Shown piece after piece: positions 48,546 to 60,187 of a DNA stretch of 64,000 nucleotides. The stretch lies in contig JAXGGA010003418.1 in NCBI GenBank assembly GCA_038373865.1, forward strand, positions 39,105-103,104. Direction: 5' to 3'. The position numbers and the translations under genes were made by a program. The notes under the pieces are model-generated. The model saw only the letters and a program-made list of their open reading frames with translations, was not told the DNA's origin and made no database searches. Origin of the DNA: Uloborus plumipes. Lineage: Eukaryota > Arthropoda > Arachnida > Araneae > Uloboridae. The first letter of the stretch is position 1, and each line of letters begins with the position of its first letter.

Positions 48546-49382
48546 AGTTCCCATTTAAAATTAATATTTGAGAGGCAATTTGGTAAGCATCAGTCACAGC
48601 TGAAATGTGACAGTGTTAAACAAATGTGTTTGTAAACGTCATTTGAAATATAAATTTTTCGAACGAAATGATCTATGGCAGCCGAATTCTTATTGTTGTT
48701 ATTGTTCAATACGACCACGGGATGGATTACCTCTGAAAGAGGACATCAAGGTCATTCGCCAGTTTAATAAACTGGAAGGAACCTAGACATCATTCAACGA
48801 TTTGTATTTTGCAAATGCTTAATATCGCAATGTCCATGCTGCTTTAAGGCTAGTATTTCACAGTGACGTGTTGTTAGCGGTCCTTTACGACGTCGAACTT
48901 CTCAATAGCCACAGGTATCCATTCCTCCAACCTTATATGAGATAACTATAGCCATTTGGACTTAGTCACTCTCCACCAAAAAAAAAAAGGAAGGATAAAT
49001 TTGTGATAGAAGAATCTGTCACAATGCTGAATTCCATTAGTTCCACCAGGAAAATGCGTTCTACTGCAAAATTCCTTTCTCGAAAACAGCAATATTTTTT
49101 CATGTACACAGTTATTAATGTTGCGTTTATATTTTCTTAGTTAGAATTAAGTCACGTACACACGTTTCAGACCCCAACCAACGTGAGAAGATTTAGCCGG
49201 AAAGTATTGAGCAGCACATGATTGGTACAAAAACCCAGTAAGAAGTTTCGTTTGTTTGACGAGCAAATTTAACAAGACTCGGTAGACCAAAACTTTATTT
49301 TCTCTAGATAATAGATAGTATGATCCCATTCTCTCGTTGATTTCCTTGTTTTTTTATTTTAAAATAACGTTTTTTTCTAATG
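48546..49382. other. No gene seen
   Basis: No supported feature. A slightly GC-richer patch lies at 48700-48960. Confidence 0.45.
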
Positions 49383-49484
49383 CATAAAATTATTAAAAGC
49401 AGTTCACTTTGTGTTAAAATGAGTAAAAAACCGAAAAAGCGACGTTTAAAAACACAAATAGATGAAGTTAAAATTGGCAAACAT

Positions 49485-49514
49485 GTTTCAAAAGCATAAA
49501 GCTTCCTTCTTCAG
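49485..49514 (-). ncRNA. CTGAAGA...GAAAC motif (hammerhead-like), left arm
   Basis: In the Penelope 3' UTR, CTGAAGAAGG is followed by a short loop and then TTTTGAAAC. CTGANGA and GAAA are the two core strands of hammerhead ribozymes, which are known in Penelope-like elements. I could not find a good stem III or cleavage site, so activity is not supported. Confidence 0.3.
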
Positions 49515-49589
49515 TGACAAGCAAGAAATGGAAAGAAACAAAGTGCCGGGAGAGTTTAAATAGCAAAGGAGCAAAAGCTAGGCCAATCA

Positions 49590-49925
49590 TCAGGTGTCAG
49601 CGTGTGCCGAGCCCTGATATGGCGTTGCGTTGTCAGAAAATTTAAAAGCATGAAGTAAAATTGGCGAGATGTGTGGAACTGCAAAAGATTCGTTACAAAT
49701 ATTACCTAAATTTTTATGAACATGAAAGGCTTCTAAGAAATCCAACTCGCCAACAGTTGAAGGTCTGCAAATAATTTTAGCTTCGGAGAAAACAAATCTA
49801 TGGCCCATTTCCCAACAGTGTTTCGCGATTGAGGATTTTGAGAGTTCTTTCTTTTTAACATAATTTTCATGTTCCTTTAAGGATTTTGAGAGTTCTTTCT
49901 TTTTAACATAATTTTCATGTTCCTT
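49590..49925 (-). pseudogene. Penelope-like GIY-YIG endonuclease C-terminal fragment, left arm
   Basis: The minus frame runs from the palindrome centre through KSSIAKHCWEMGH, the conserved A-x-H-C-W-x-x-G-H segment of Penelope-type GIY-YIG domains, to a stop at the end of ...GSAHADT. It begins with the 16-residue unit LKEHENYVKKKELSKS twice in a row, from an in-frame 48-bp duplication (49833-49926) absent from the right arm. The reverse transcriptase and the GIY-YIG core motif are missing, so it is inactive. Confidence 0.75.
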
Positions 49926-50207
49926 TATGAAAATTATGTTAAAAAGAAAGAACTCTCAAAATCCTCAATCGCGAAACACTGTTGGGAAATGGGCCATAGA
50001 TTTGTTTTCTCCGAAGCTAAAATTATTTGCAGACCTTCAACTGTTGGCGAGTTGGATTTCTTAGAAGCCTTTCATGTTCATAAAAATTTGAGTAATATTT
50101 GTAACGAATCTTTTGCAGTTCCACACATCTCGCCAATTTTACTTCATGCTTTTAAATTTTCTGACAACGCAACGCCAAATCAGGGCTCGGCACACGCTGA
50201 CACCTGA
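49926..50207 (+). pseudogene. Penelope-like GIY-YIG endonuclease C-terminal fragment, right arm
   Basis: The frame reads YENYVKKKELSKSSIAKHCW and ends at TGA (50205-50207) after GSAHADT. It is almost identical to the left arm (for example N for Y before QGS, S for G after KNL). It lacks everything N-terminal to the R-x-x-x-x-H part of the domain. The natural C-terminus is kept on both arms, so both are 5'-truncated copies. Confidence 0.75.
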
Positions 50208-50279
50208 TTGGCCTAGCTTTTGCTCCTTTGCTATTTAAACTCTCCCGGCACTTTGTTTCTTTCCATTTCTTGCTTGGCA

Positions 50280-50309
50280 CTGAAGAAGGAAGCTTTATGC
50301 CTTTGAAAC
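50280..50309 (+). ncRNA. CTGAAGA...GAAAC motif (hammerhead-like), right arm
   Basis: Same motif as in the left arm: CTGAAGAAGG, loop, CCTTTGAAAC. Here AAGG/CCTT can pair as a 4-bp stem II, whereas the left arm has a mismatch. No clear stem III. Confidence 0.3.
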
Positions 50310-50385
50310 ATGTTTGCCAATTTTAACTTCATCTATTTGTGTTTTTAAACGTCGCTTTTTCGGTTTTTTACTCATAAAATTATTA

Positions 50386-50970
50386 TTTAACGTGACAACA
50401 GGGAAATTTCTCTACTATTGAAGGGCACACCAGAACTAATGTAAACACGTATGCAAAGTTATATAAACTTCAACTCTGCGGTTTCCACCAGGTGGTGTTT
50501 GTATTTAATGACGCGTGGCTATTTTACTGTACTTAGACACTGCTTTTATCAATATAGCAGCAGCTCTTCCGAAATTAAAACGATGGCAAGAAATTTTATA
50601 GATCATACTACATGTACGTATCTATTATATAGCAGTGTAGGTATGTGTTGCTGTGAAGAAACAAAATCAGAGATTGTTGAAATTCACCTGCAAATGTTGA
50701 CATATACGAGACTTCGTATGTTCACAGGAATATAATATAAATACAGCAACAAATATAATCAATATATGAAACGCTTACAAAATTACAGCCAATATTTTAC
50801 TCGTACGCCATCCGGCAGATAACTAAACTATTGCCAAGCACTTTCTTAGCGTAAAATGACAACAGGTTATCGAAGTTATTATTTCAATTCAAGCGTTGTT
50901 CGCAGAACAGAAACTTTTATATGGCGAATGGTTTTCACTTAAACTTTTCCGATGTATCAATAAGTAAGAG
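50386..50970. other. No gene seen
   Basis: A 94-codon frame at 50451-50735 shows no recognised domain; treated as chance. Confidence 0.4.
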
Positions 50971-53455
50971 CATGGGCGCCCATAAGGGGGGGCTCGAGCC
51001 CCCCCCCCTTGGAGATTAATTTCTTTTTTGCTTTTAGTACTATTTATTCAGAAAACATTTTTTCTTCACCCATTAATGAATAAGTTATTAAAAATGCCAA
51101 ATTTTAATAACTCTAATTTGCCCTGAAATGGCTTCCAGAATTTTATCATTGTGTCTCTTCCTACATTCTTCAATAAAAAAAAAAAAACAAAGGCAGATTC
51201 GCGTTTCAACCGACGCCACATTTGCATGGAAAACTCCCCCATGTCTGTGGATTAGCGGTCAAGATAAAGAGTGGACTAATCCGAGGATGGCAAGACAACT
51301 CGGTATTTTTTTGGCACATGGAATTTGAAAAAGAAAACTTTTTTTCTGTTTTACATCACAAAGCATTTGGGGTTTCAGGGAGGGGGGCAGGCATGTTCTA
51401 AAGTCTTTGAAAATCATTAAATACCTTTTTGAAATTCCTTAAAAAGTGCTTAAATTGTATCTTATCAAATAAATAAACTATGAATTAACTGAATGGATGC
51501 AATATTACTCTTTCGTTAATCATTTTTTTAATCTCTACACCGTCTCTTTTAAAGGATTTTATGCGTTTTATATCATTGGTCATTTTATACTATTAAGTGA
51601 TGTTTCTGCCGGTGAGTTCGGAAACTGATCAAAAACTACTATGTAACTATACTGAAAATCAATTAAGCAAGTGATGAATGTTTATCTTTTCTCTTCCCTC
51701 GTTCTTTCTCTCTGTCGATTAAGAGCCATTATTTTAAAATTCAGACAAGGTGTGGCAGTGGCATTTTTTGATCTTCTTCATATTTTTGTACGTGAGAGTA
51801 GGTCATGAGAAGTGAACATTCTGATGTTTTTTAGCCCCCCCCCCCCCCGCAAAAAAAAAATTTTTTTTGTTCGTTCGGTAAAAATTCCCAGTTTGATGTT
51901 TTGCAGCTGTTTTTTGCCAAAACGATTGAAAGGCGCATTTCAGTGCGCTGTAGTTTTTACAGAAAACCACCTCAAATTTATGTTCACATTTATTGATTGT
52001 ATAGTGTCTGGTTATAAGGAACCCATAGTTATTTGGGTTGGGGTTGTTGCTTTCTTTACTTAAGCCGATGAAGCCGATGCCGCAAAATATGGTTTTTTGT
52101 CCACTACCCCCAAAAAGCAACCCCCCGAAATTTTTTTAACGTATACTGAAAATTTATACTATGAAGAGATCCCACGCTTCTTTCTTTTTTATGCAATTCG
52201 ACACATTTGTAGGTTTCATAATCCATAAAAGCTATTTTTTTCTAGAGTTGCTGTTTTGAGTTAAATGCGATAAAAAAAAACCACTAATTTTGAAATTTTG
52301 TAAAAATATCAGTCTTTTTCTAATCAAAGCAATAAAATATTAAACAATTTTCGTTCCACATATTCTCTTCATAGTATGAATTTTCAGTATATGTTTAAAA
52401 AATTTCGGGGATTTGCTTTTTGGGGCATATAATGCAGTTTAAAGTTGAGCGAAAGTGAACTAAAAATCATACTTTGCGGCCGCTTAACTAAAGAAAAAAC
52501 AACCCCCAACCCAAATAACTATGAAGTCATCCTAACCAGACACTGCACAATCAATAAATGTAAACATAAATTTGAGGTGGCCTTTCTGTAAAAATCTACA
52601 GCGCACTGAAATGCGTCTTTTAATCGTTTTATTAAAAAAAGCTGCGAAACATCAGACTTTGGGAATTTTTACTGAGAGAACAAAATTTTTTTCATTTTTT
52701 TTTGGGGGGGGGGGCGCTAAAAACTTCAGAATGTCTATTTCTATTGACCTATTTTCATTTAAAAAGATGAGGAAAATCAAAAATTGTCACTGCCAAAACT
52801 TCCGTTTTTTTTGCCTGATTTTCAAAATAATGGCTCTTAACGTCAATCGTTTGTTAAACTACAAAAAAAAAAAAAAAAACTTTGATTGACCTTAATTTGC
52901 AAATGAGTGCGCTGAACATTTATAAATGTTTTGTTCGCCTGTTTTCCAACATAGTTTTGAAGTCCCAACTGCCCCATACAAGGCCTCAAAATGCAGAATT
53001 TGAAAACTTTTTTCCAAAAATTTCCCCGAGGAAGAACCCCCAGGACCCCCCAAAATTATGAATATTCTACCTCACTTAAAAGAGTCCATTGCATCTCTCT
53101 TTTGATACCCCAACCCCAATAAAGGTCAGTCAAAATCATTAACAGCAAAAAAATGAAATTAAAACACACACGAGGAACGGCAGGGGAGGGGGGTCAGCAA
53201 GAAAAAGACTCATAACGCACAAAAATGTGTGTTTTTGGTCATTGTGCAAAATGCCCCCCCCCCCCCGAAATTTTTTCTGGATACGGCCGTCAGATGCACA
53301 TTACATGCATTATTTGTAAGCGGTCAAAATCTGAACGAGTCTAGTACTTTCATATTCTTAGTGAATCAAAGAAACACACACATATATATCTTTTAACTGT
53401 AAACTCTGAGGAAAATCTGAGCCCCCCCTTAAAATTTCGCATATGGGCGCCCATG
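50971..53455. mobile_element. 2.5-kb hAT-like element with CATGGGCGCCCAT tips
   Basis: Both ends are CATGGGCGCCCATA, followed by AAGGGGGGGCTCNAG (directly at the left; after about 10 extra bases at the right, read inward). AGTAAGAG (50963-50970) and AGTAAGAA (53456-53463) form an 8-bp duplication with one mismatch. The tip itself is self-complementary (GGGCGCCC). The interior is mostly a large palindrome; no transposase frame survives. hAT is inferred from the 8-bp duplication only; Zisupton-type elements are an alternative. Confidence 0.7.
51705..52855. repeat. Internal palindrome with about 570-bp arms
   Basis: The arms fold around about 52280. Matching blocks include TTAAGAGCCATTATTTT and its inverse AAAATAATGGCTCTTAA, ACCACCTCAAATTTATGTT, and CATAGTATGAATTTTCAGTA near the centre. 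C- and G-runs of about ten bases face each other. Frames on both strands (51803-52120, 51812-52063, 52572-52889) mirror each other and are not genes. Confidence 0.85.
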
Positions 53456-54494
53456 AGTAAGAACATATATACATATTTAGTAATGCTTCTAAAAAGTGGT
53501 GAGATAATCAGATGTATCACTTAAAGCGCATCTCAAAGGCGGTGAATAAATTTGAATGCTTTTGTATAGCAGAATAATTTTGAGAAAGCAAGCTTTCTGA
53601 AGATAAGTTAATTTCTTTAAACAGATGCAGCGAGCAATTAAAAGGCATCTATAACCGACTTTTCATACGTAACAGCCATTTGATATTAAATCTTTTTCAA
53701 TCCTTAATTCTCTTTATTTTGTGAGTTGTGTGAATGCAATACCGATTCTTTTTCTGGTTTTGTATTTTTTGTCGCTTTGTTTTTTAAGCAACATGAATCT
53801 CAAAAAATAATCAAAATAGTGGAGCAAACGAACCGAATAATAAGAAAAGGATGCTCAAATTATTTTCTTCCCTGGGGAAATGCGCTTTCGAAAATATTTA
53901 GTTGACCTCTGCTGTACTACATATGAAATAATCCACTCACGCTACTTCTAATTAAGCACGTAACTTAAACCCACGTGACTCAATTCCATGAGCGAAGTTC
54001 TGAATGGTGTAAGAGAAAAAAACGTTTTTTCTAAAAAATGCGGCAGTAAAGTTTCTATAAACAAAAAATTAGAAAAAAGGTTTTGGAAGTTACATTGTTG
54101 CTAGTAACGAACCAGTTTTTTTGACCTTCTAGAAGAATTATATTTTTACTACGTTAAAGAAAAATAAATAGGAATGTCCCAGCACAAGAAAAGTAGTTCT
54201 TTAAATAATGTTCTGATACGCATGAATAATTTTTATTGTTATTACAATTATTATTATTGCAAAGCAGAGTATCCAAAGCTCAATCTCCACTTCATACTTT
54301 CGCAAAGATGATGTTTTCAAAAGTTAACCTAACTTTAAAACAAATGCTTTAAAACATATTTTTTTTTGATTAACCATAGAGCAAATAATTTCGAAATATC
54401 AAATACAGGAACGCATCTCTTCATTGATGGTTATATATTGGAAAACATCGTATGCAAAAAAAATTAAGGATTGAAATCAATACTTGTTCAGATA
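53456..54494. other. No gene seen
   Basis: AT-rich; nothing supported. Confidence 0.5.
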
Positions 54495-55921
54495 CACTGG
54501 CGGAAAAAAAAATCCCAACACCAAGAAAAAATTTCTGTAGAGCAATGAAATTTGGGTAATGCAATTGTCTAGTTAACATGTTTAATTGATTAAATGTACA
54601 AGATCACTGGCTAATTTAAGTTCGAGAAAATGCTGTGCAAATGTGAAATTATGTTAATTTAGTGGAGGGTGTAACCTCCAGAATTTTGAAGGCAAGCCTG
54701 CAAGCGTGCATGCATTATGTCATACAGGTGCCGAATGTCAATTTGTGATATGAAGTTCCATGCTTGTTGCACTTGTTATGTCAATACTAGGACCGTCATT
54801 GCTGACTGTGGATGATGCTCGAGGTGCCGTCACATGATATCCCATACGTTATCAATTGGAGACATACCTGGTGATTTTTCACGTCATGGTAACATGTCAG
54901 CACTCTGTAGAGTACATTGTGTTACAGCAGCGATGTGAGGGCAAGCGTTATCCTGCTAGAAAACGCCCCCTTGAATGCTACTCATGAAGGGCTGTACTAC
55001 TGGTTAAATTACCAGACTGACGACAAATTTTCAGTCAGTGAGTTTTGGATAATCACAAGAATGCCCCCGCTGCAGTAGGAAATTGCTCCAGAGACCATAA
55101 CTCCAGGTGTGGGTCTCGTGTGTCTAGGCCGTAGACCGCTTGGATGCAGGTGGTCCCCTGGCCTACTTCTGACCAATATACAGCCATCACTGGCACTAAG
55201 GCAGAATCTGTTTTCATCAAAAATTACAACAGATCTTCACTCCGACCTCCAGTGAGCTCTGTCGTGGCACCACTGCCGTCGGAAAATTCAATGGTTTGCA
55301 GTCAATGGAATACCGGCTGCAGGCTGCTTGGCTCGGAGCTGTCCTTGAAGTAAACAGTTTGTTACCGTTCCTTGGGTCACGACAGTACCAACTGCAGCTC
55401 GAATGTCAGCCGCAGATGCAGTACGATGCGCCACAGCCGTACGCAAGATTCGGCGATCTTCCTTCTCAGTCGTGCCACGCGGCAGCTCGGAATTCGATCT
55501 TCTTGAGGTAATACCATCCCTTGCCCATGGCTTCCAATAATCATGCATGGTGGAAACATTCCCACCCAAGTCTTTCTGCAATATCACGAAATGAAAATCC
55601 ACCTTCTCGTAGCCAAATTGTACGACCTCGTTTAAACTCGGAAAGCTGTTGATAATGGCTTCTTCGTCTTCTTAAAGGCATTCCTAGCTAACATAAACGC
55701 AATTCGCCAAATTTAACGGAAAAATAATACACACGAGCTTTACAACACGCTTTTAAAACATGCCTTATTTGCGTGTTCTGAGTGACGCCAGCTGCGCCGC
55801 ACTTATGCGCGGAACGCGAAATTTCAATCGATGTCATCTTTCAGTTGTATAAACACGCCTACCAAATTTTGTTTATCTAACACAAGTCTTTCTTGGTGTT
55901 GGGATTTTTTTTCCGCCAGTG
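54495..55921 (-). mobile_element. Tc1-like transposon, near full length but decayed
   Basis: The inverted ends CACTGGCGGAAAAAAAAATC and (inward) CACTGGCGGAAAAAAAATCC are flanked by TA at both sides. The length of 1427 bp suits a Tc1-type element with one transposase gene on the minus strand. Small indels and stops have killed the gene. Confidence 0.92.
54640..55681 (-). pseudogene. Tc1-like transposase pseudogene
   Basis: A DDE-family cut-and-paste transposase. The start ATG (55681-55679) opens MPLRRRRSHYQQLSEF and the first helix-turn-helix (EGGFSFRDIAERLG). A +1 change at about 55563 shifts the frame into the segment from 55602 to 55288, which contains TTEKEDRRILRTAVAHRTAS and the second helix-turn-helix. 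An in-frame TGA follows ...PLTANH. Further on, frame fragments keep the first catalytic Asp (FDENRFCL) and a QDNA-like region preceded by a stop. The 3' part recalls the usual C-terminus (MHA...LQACLQNSGG). At least one frameshift and several stops make it inactive. In spiders, Tc1 relatives of this type are common. Confidence 0.9.
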
Positions 55922-57890
55922 TAGTTGATTCAACGCGTACTGGGAACAGAGTCTGTTGGCTCGAAAAACTAATGTTTCTCGTTTATGAAAGTTTCTTATA
56001 AATATATTGGTACCTGAAAGTTGAGCATATCTCCTGAAACGCAGAAAAACTTTAATACCGGTCACATTGTTCAAATAATGAATAGGGTTATGAAGAATTG
56101 TTTTTTAAAGGTGAAACGTTAGATGTACGCAAAACATTGTAGTTGATTTCGACAAGTGCAAAACTTCTGCCCCCGTGAGGATGAGTATAAAACGGACTCA
56201 CTCTTCAGAGGAAGAAATACAAGTTTCTGCTCAAGAGCTGCGCTAAACGCCGATTTAAATAATCAGAAATAACTTTTGATGAAGTGAAGAAACCAAATCG
56301 GCAGGTTTATGAAAGTAAAAATTATCGAAAAAGTAGAAACTTAACAATCGGAAAACAAAGTGTCTCGAATACTCGATGTGCTTAGTCTGCCACCTAAAGT
56401 CTTTAACAAGTTTCAAGAGATGAGAGACGTCATCCGATGGCCAGTACAAGATCGAGTCAAAACATTTCGGCAAGAATGATGTTTAGCAATAAGTCCGTGT
56501 CGTCAGAGGTATCGTTGCACCTGGAGAACTTGGTTCAGCGCTGACAGCCGATAAGGAATACTAGTTCTGGGACAAAAGATTCAGAGCAGACGTAATAATT
56601 ATGGCCTGTAAACAAGACAACCAGTAATGTGTATTCCCTTCACCCAGAAATGCACACGGTTAAACTGCAGTTTGAAACTGAGCACTGGAATGAGACCCAG
56701 TGGGACCAGGTGATGTTCAGTTTCAAGTACCGATTTAATTTCAGTACTGATTCTCGTCGAAGAGCCAAATAAAAATAAATATTAATGCATGGCACATTAT
56801 CCTGCAGTGATGGAGAAAAAAATCTGCTCACACAGAGTTATACACTTATTTGCATGGCTTATGGATGGCTAATTGCCAAGAAGTTGTTTAATGAAATGGC
56901 CATGATTGGTGAGCTAAATAAATATAAGTCGCATTAGAAGAGGCTTAAAATAATCGACAGTTTGTTGTTGGAATGACAACTGTGACAAAAATATCTTGAG
57001 CTATAAGGATTCATCATAACTCTCTAAATTTGTTTGAAATTTTAGTCACTGTAGATGTTTCAAAAACAGAGTATTGCTATAAGCCTACGAAAAAATCCCA
57101 TTTAAACGTTGCAAACAAAAAAAAATGTAAAAGTTGACAATACTTGAAACACGCAAAAAGCATACTAAAAACAGAAATCTTACTCGATCATATGAAATTC
57201 CAATATCTACTTTCTGTCTTTCCTTTAAGATTGTTCTCTTATTTCTTGGATGGATATTTTGTCTTGTTTACAATTTTTAGCTTTCTTTCAGAGGCACACA
57301 TGGCGTTCTATTTCCTACTTATTTTAGATAAAGCAAAATATTTCAGAGGTTCTGATACTTAAGTATATATAAGTTTAAGAGCAAAAGTGATCCAGGTCAA
57401 CTTCCGGATTTTCTCAAATTTAGCCTGCCTTGCTGTAAATATATTATGAACTTCTGAGAAACCTACTAGATGGCATCAAATAAATATCGCCTTATGGTGC
57501 GTCATCTTAAATTGAAATAAAAAATCACCACGCACAAATTAATTGTTAAACTAATAGTGAAAAATAAGTTTAACATTGAGAAAACTGCATAATGTTAGAA
57601 CAAAAAGGGTGTATAAGTAGTATGGGTTAGTTGTGCCTGTACTAAGATACAATATTGGTTTCTCTTGAAGAAAAATCAATTAAGAATTCGTGTAACCGAA
57701 AAGAATAATGGTAAAATCGTAATTTGATCTTGGAAGTATTCTATCTTGAAAGAAAGATACAAGAGGAAAAAAATTTATTTTGGTTTTTATTTATTATCTG
57801 CATGTTCAAATATGTTTTTTAAACCTTCGTTAATTTCTACAGTACTAGAGCTTGGCAACTAAGATGAGTATGGACATTTCATCTGAGATA
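55922..57890. other. No firm gene; GC-richer patch at 56140-56640
   Basis: A 21-codon frame at 56181-56246 (MSIKRTHSSEEEIQVSAQEL) starts in this patch but runs into a stop with no clear donor. The patch may be a relic of a gene or transposon. The rest is AT-rich. Confidence 0.4.
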
Positions 57891-58870
57891 CGCAGCACCA
57901 GTGGCGGCGCCAGCTATGGGGCAGGGGGGGCAATTGCCCCCCCGTCGGAAACGTCTTGCCCCCCCATCGGGGAAAATTTCTAACTTCGTCGGGAAAATCC
58001 GACGATCAAATTTTCCGACAGAAATCTGAGTGCCGAAAATCTTTCCGATCCCGACGGATCAGTAAACTGCTTTCAATAGAATAATTCAATCAAAAAAACC
58101 GTTTTTTTCTCTAAAATATTCTCATTATTTAATGAATTACGCTTTTCCAGACCAATTTTGAACACGAGAACCTTCGGGAGACAGGCAGTAGCAACAGGAT
58201 GCACCGGTTAGATATCGTCGTATCTCTTTTAAACGAACGTAAGTTCTGCTGGAGAAAGTTATTTTTGTTCAGGTTGAAAAGGACAAATCTTCCTCTTTTT
58301 TTTCTTACCAGCTGTCCTTACCCAGCAAATCGCCAGCAGCATGGCAAACGGACATTCATTGTCTGTCACTTTCTGAGAATCTGATAATCATCGACACGTG
58401 TTTATCTCCAGGGCCTTTGCCAGGCCACCCTCTGAGGAGGAGCGATACTTCAGACTCGGGGTAGTAAAGAATAGTCTGTGAAGAAACGAAGCATACCCTA
58501 GGCCACAGTTCAAATTCGCCCTTCGCACCGTCACGTCATGGTGAAAGAATCCTAAAAAATCTTAACCAAAATCTAAACGAATTGAAATTTATTAGAACAG
58601 ATGTAAATCATGTCCAGAAGTAACTGGGTAAGTGTGTGTTATAAACTTTTGAAATGCTTTTTTTAGCAATAGGGGCAGTATGAATTTGATTTTTTTTTTT
58701 TTTTTTTTGTGTGTTTTCTTTCTTCGTTTCTTTCTTCCTTTCATTTAAAACCGTACACATTTAGATAGCAACAAGTTAAAAATTAAATCTACACCCTTTG
58801 TGTTTAGAGGTGAGGAAAAAAAGTATTGATACTTTTTTTTCGCTCATATTTTTCGGGATCCGGCTAGAAG

Positions 58871-59056
58871 GTCCAAAACCGAAAGGTCCACGAACAGAAG
58901 ATCCACGTTCAAAAGGTCCGCCAGACAGAAGGTCCAAGGAGCATAAGGTCAAACAGCCAAAAGATCCACGAATAGAATGTCCATATTTTTGGACAGCGAT
59001 GGCATAAGGTCCAGATTTCTCAGTGGGTGGACAAAAGGTCCAGATTTTGGGTTTAT
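58871..59056. repeat. 15-16 bp tandem repeat (AAGGTCCACGAACAG type)
   Basis: About ten diverged units starting AAGGTCC or AAGATCC, spaced 15-16 bp apart, with two gaps of about 30 bp. The frames 58776-59069 (-) and 58798-59007 (+) are translations of the array (Gly-Pro-rich on both strands). Confidence 0.8.
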
Positions 59057-60187
59057 CTTTTGTCTTCAACTTATTTTGTTAAATATTCAAGTTTTACATG
59101 GTAATTACCACCATAATACATGTTTTTTAATATAAAATATCTCTATAGATCCCCTTTCCCCCACTCATGAGATGTAAAGGTAATTTAAACATTAGGTTGC
59201 CTTTTTTTTTTTTGTTGAAATGTGTTTTATTGTAAATGTAGCGTGGAGATGACCCCTTATGTGCCAACGGGTTTGCGCGCATTATGCACGTAGTGTATAG
59301 CGGGAAAATTTTGGAATCTGCCTTGAGGGCTGATCAATGTATTTCAAGACTTCTTCCTTGTTATTGCTGATTGAGGGATACATGTCAAGGTCATTAGAGG
59401 TAGCTGCGTTTAGTGGGGGAGATAATTTTCAGAGGGGTGGTCGGGTGGTGATGTCGGAAGGAAGAAGACGAGTTTTTTTCGTTATTTTTGTTTTTCTGTT
59501 ATAAAAACAGCGTCTGGTTTTTGTTTGTTTGTTTGTTTTTTTAATCGTCGCCACAGTTGCTGTTATTCTAAAGGATTTGTTTTTTTTTTATTACTGCTAA
59601 TTTATAATTAATCATAAAAACATAAAACAATTAATATTATTATTAGTATTTTTTTGTAAATAATATTGCTAACACCATTATTATTCTTATCGTGCGTTTT
59701 TAGAGTATATTTCTCAGTCTTTCAGTGTTTTTACTATTAGTTTTTATTATAAGTGCAGTTTTTATTATAAGCAGCTAATTTTTCATGCAGACCAAAGGAA
59801 AATATTCCCAATGTAAAATTTTGCTACTTAATAAATTAAAAAACAAGGAAAAATTATTAAAAATAAATGAATAAATAAACAAATCTTTTATCCAAGAAAG
59901 CCACACGAGAGATTAAGAGAAAGATACAGTTTTGATTACTTATTCCTTTACATTCAAACGAAACTAAATAAAAAAAAAATCTCCAACATAATGGTCTCCT
60001 ATACTGCAAGCAGACTAGTTTATAAGATAATTCTTTTTATTTATTAAGTTCAATTACTCTTCATTTGTTTTTAATTTCCTTTATCATTTAATATTTTTGT
60101 TTTGTGTATCTCTGAAATTCTTTCGAAAAATAAAATTGTAAATGTACGTACATCTTTATCCTTTTGTTTAGTTTCAATTCTGATTGT

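Larger units (their letters stand above)
49383..50385. mobile_element. Head-to-head pair of truncated Penelope-like elements
   Basis: Two 3' fragments of the same element lie in opposite orientation and meet near 49926, so the locus is a 980-bp palindrome. Each arm holds the end of a GIY-YIG endonuclease frame and a 3' UTR. CATAAAATTATTA occurs at both outer edges (49383-49395 and 50373-50385), which fits one target duplication around the pair. About 24 bp at the left edge (49396-49419) are not in the right arm. Penelope-like elements are known for inverted, truncated arrangements. Confidence 0.75.

Noticed and set aside
51803..52889. Frames of 83-105 codons on both strands
   Set aside because: They mirror each other across the internal palindrome and show no domain.
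58776..59069. Gly-Pro-rich frames on both strands
   Set aside because: They are translations of the 15-16 bp array.
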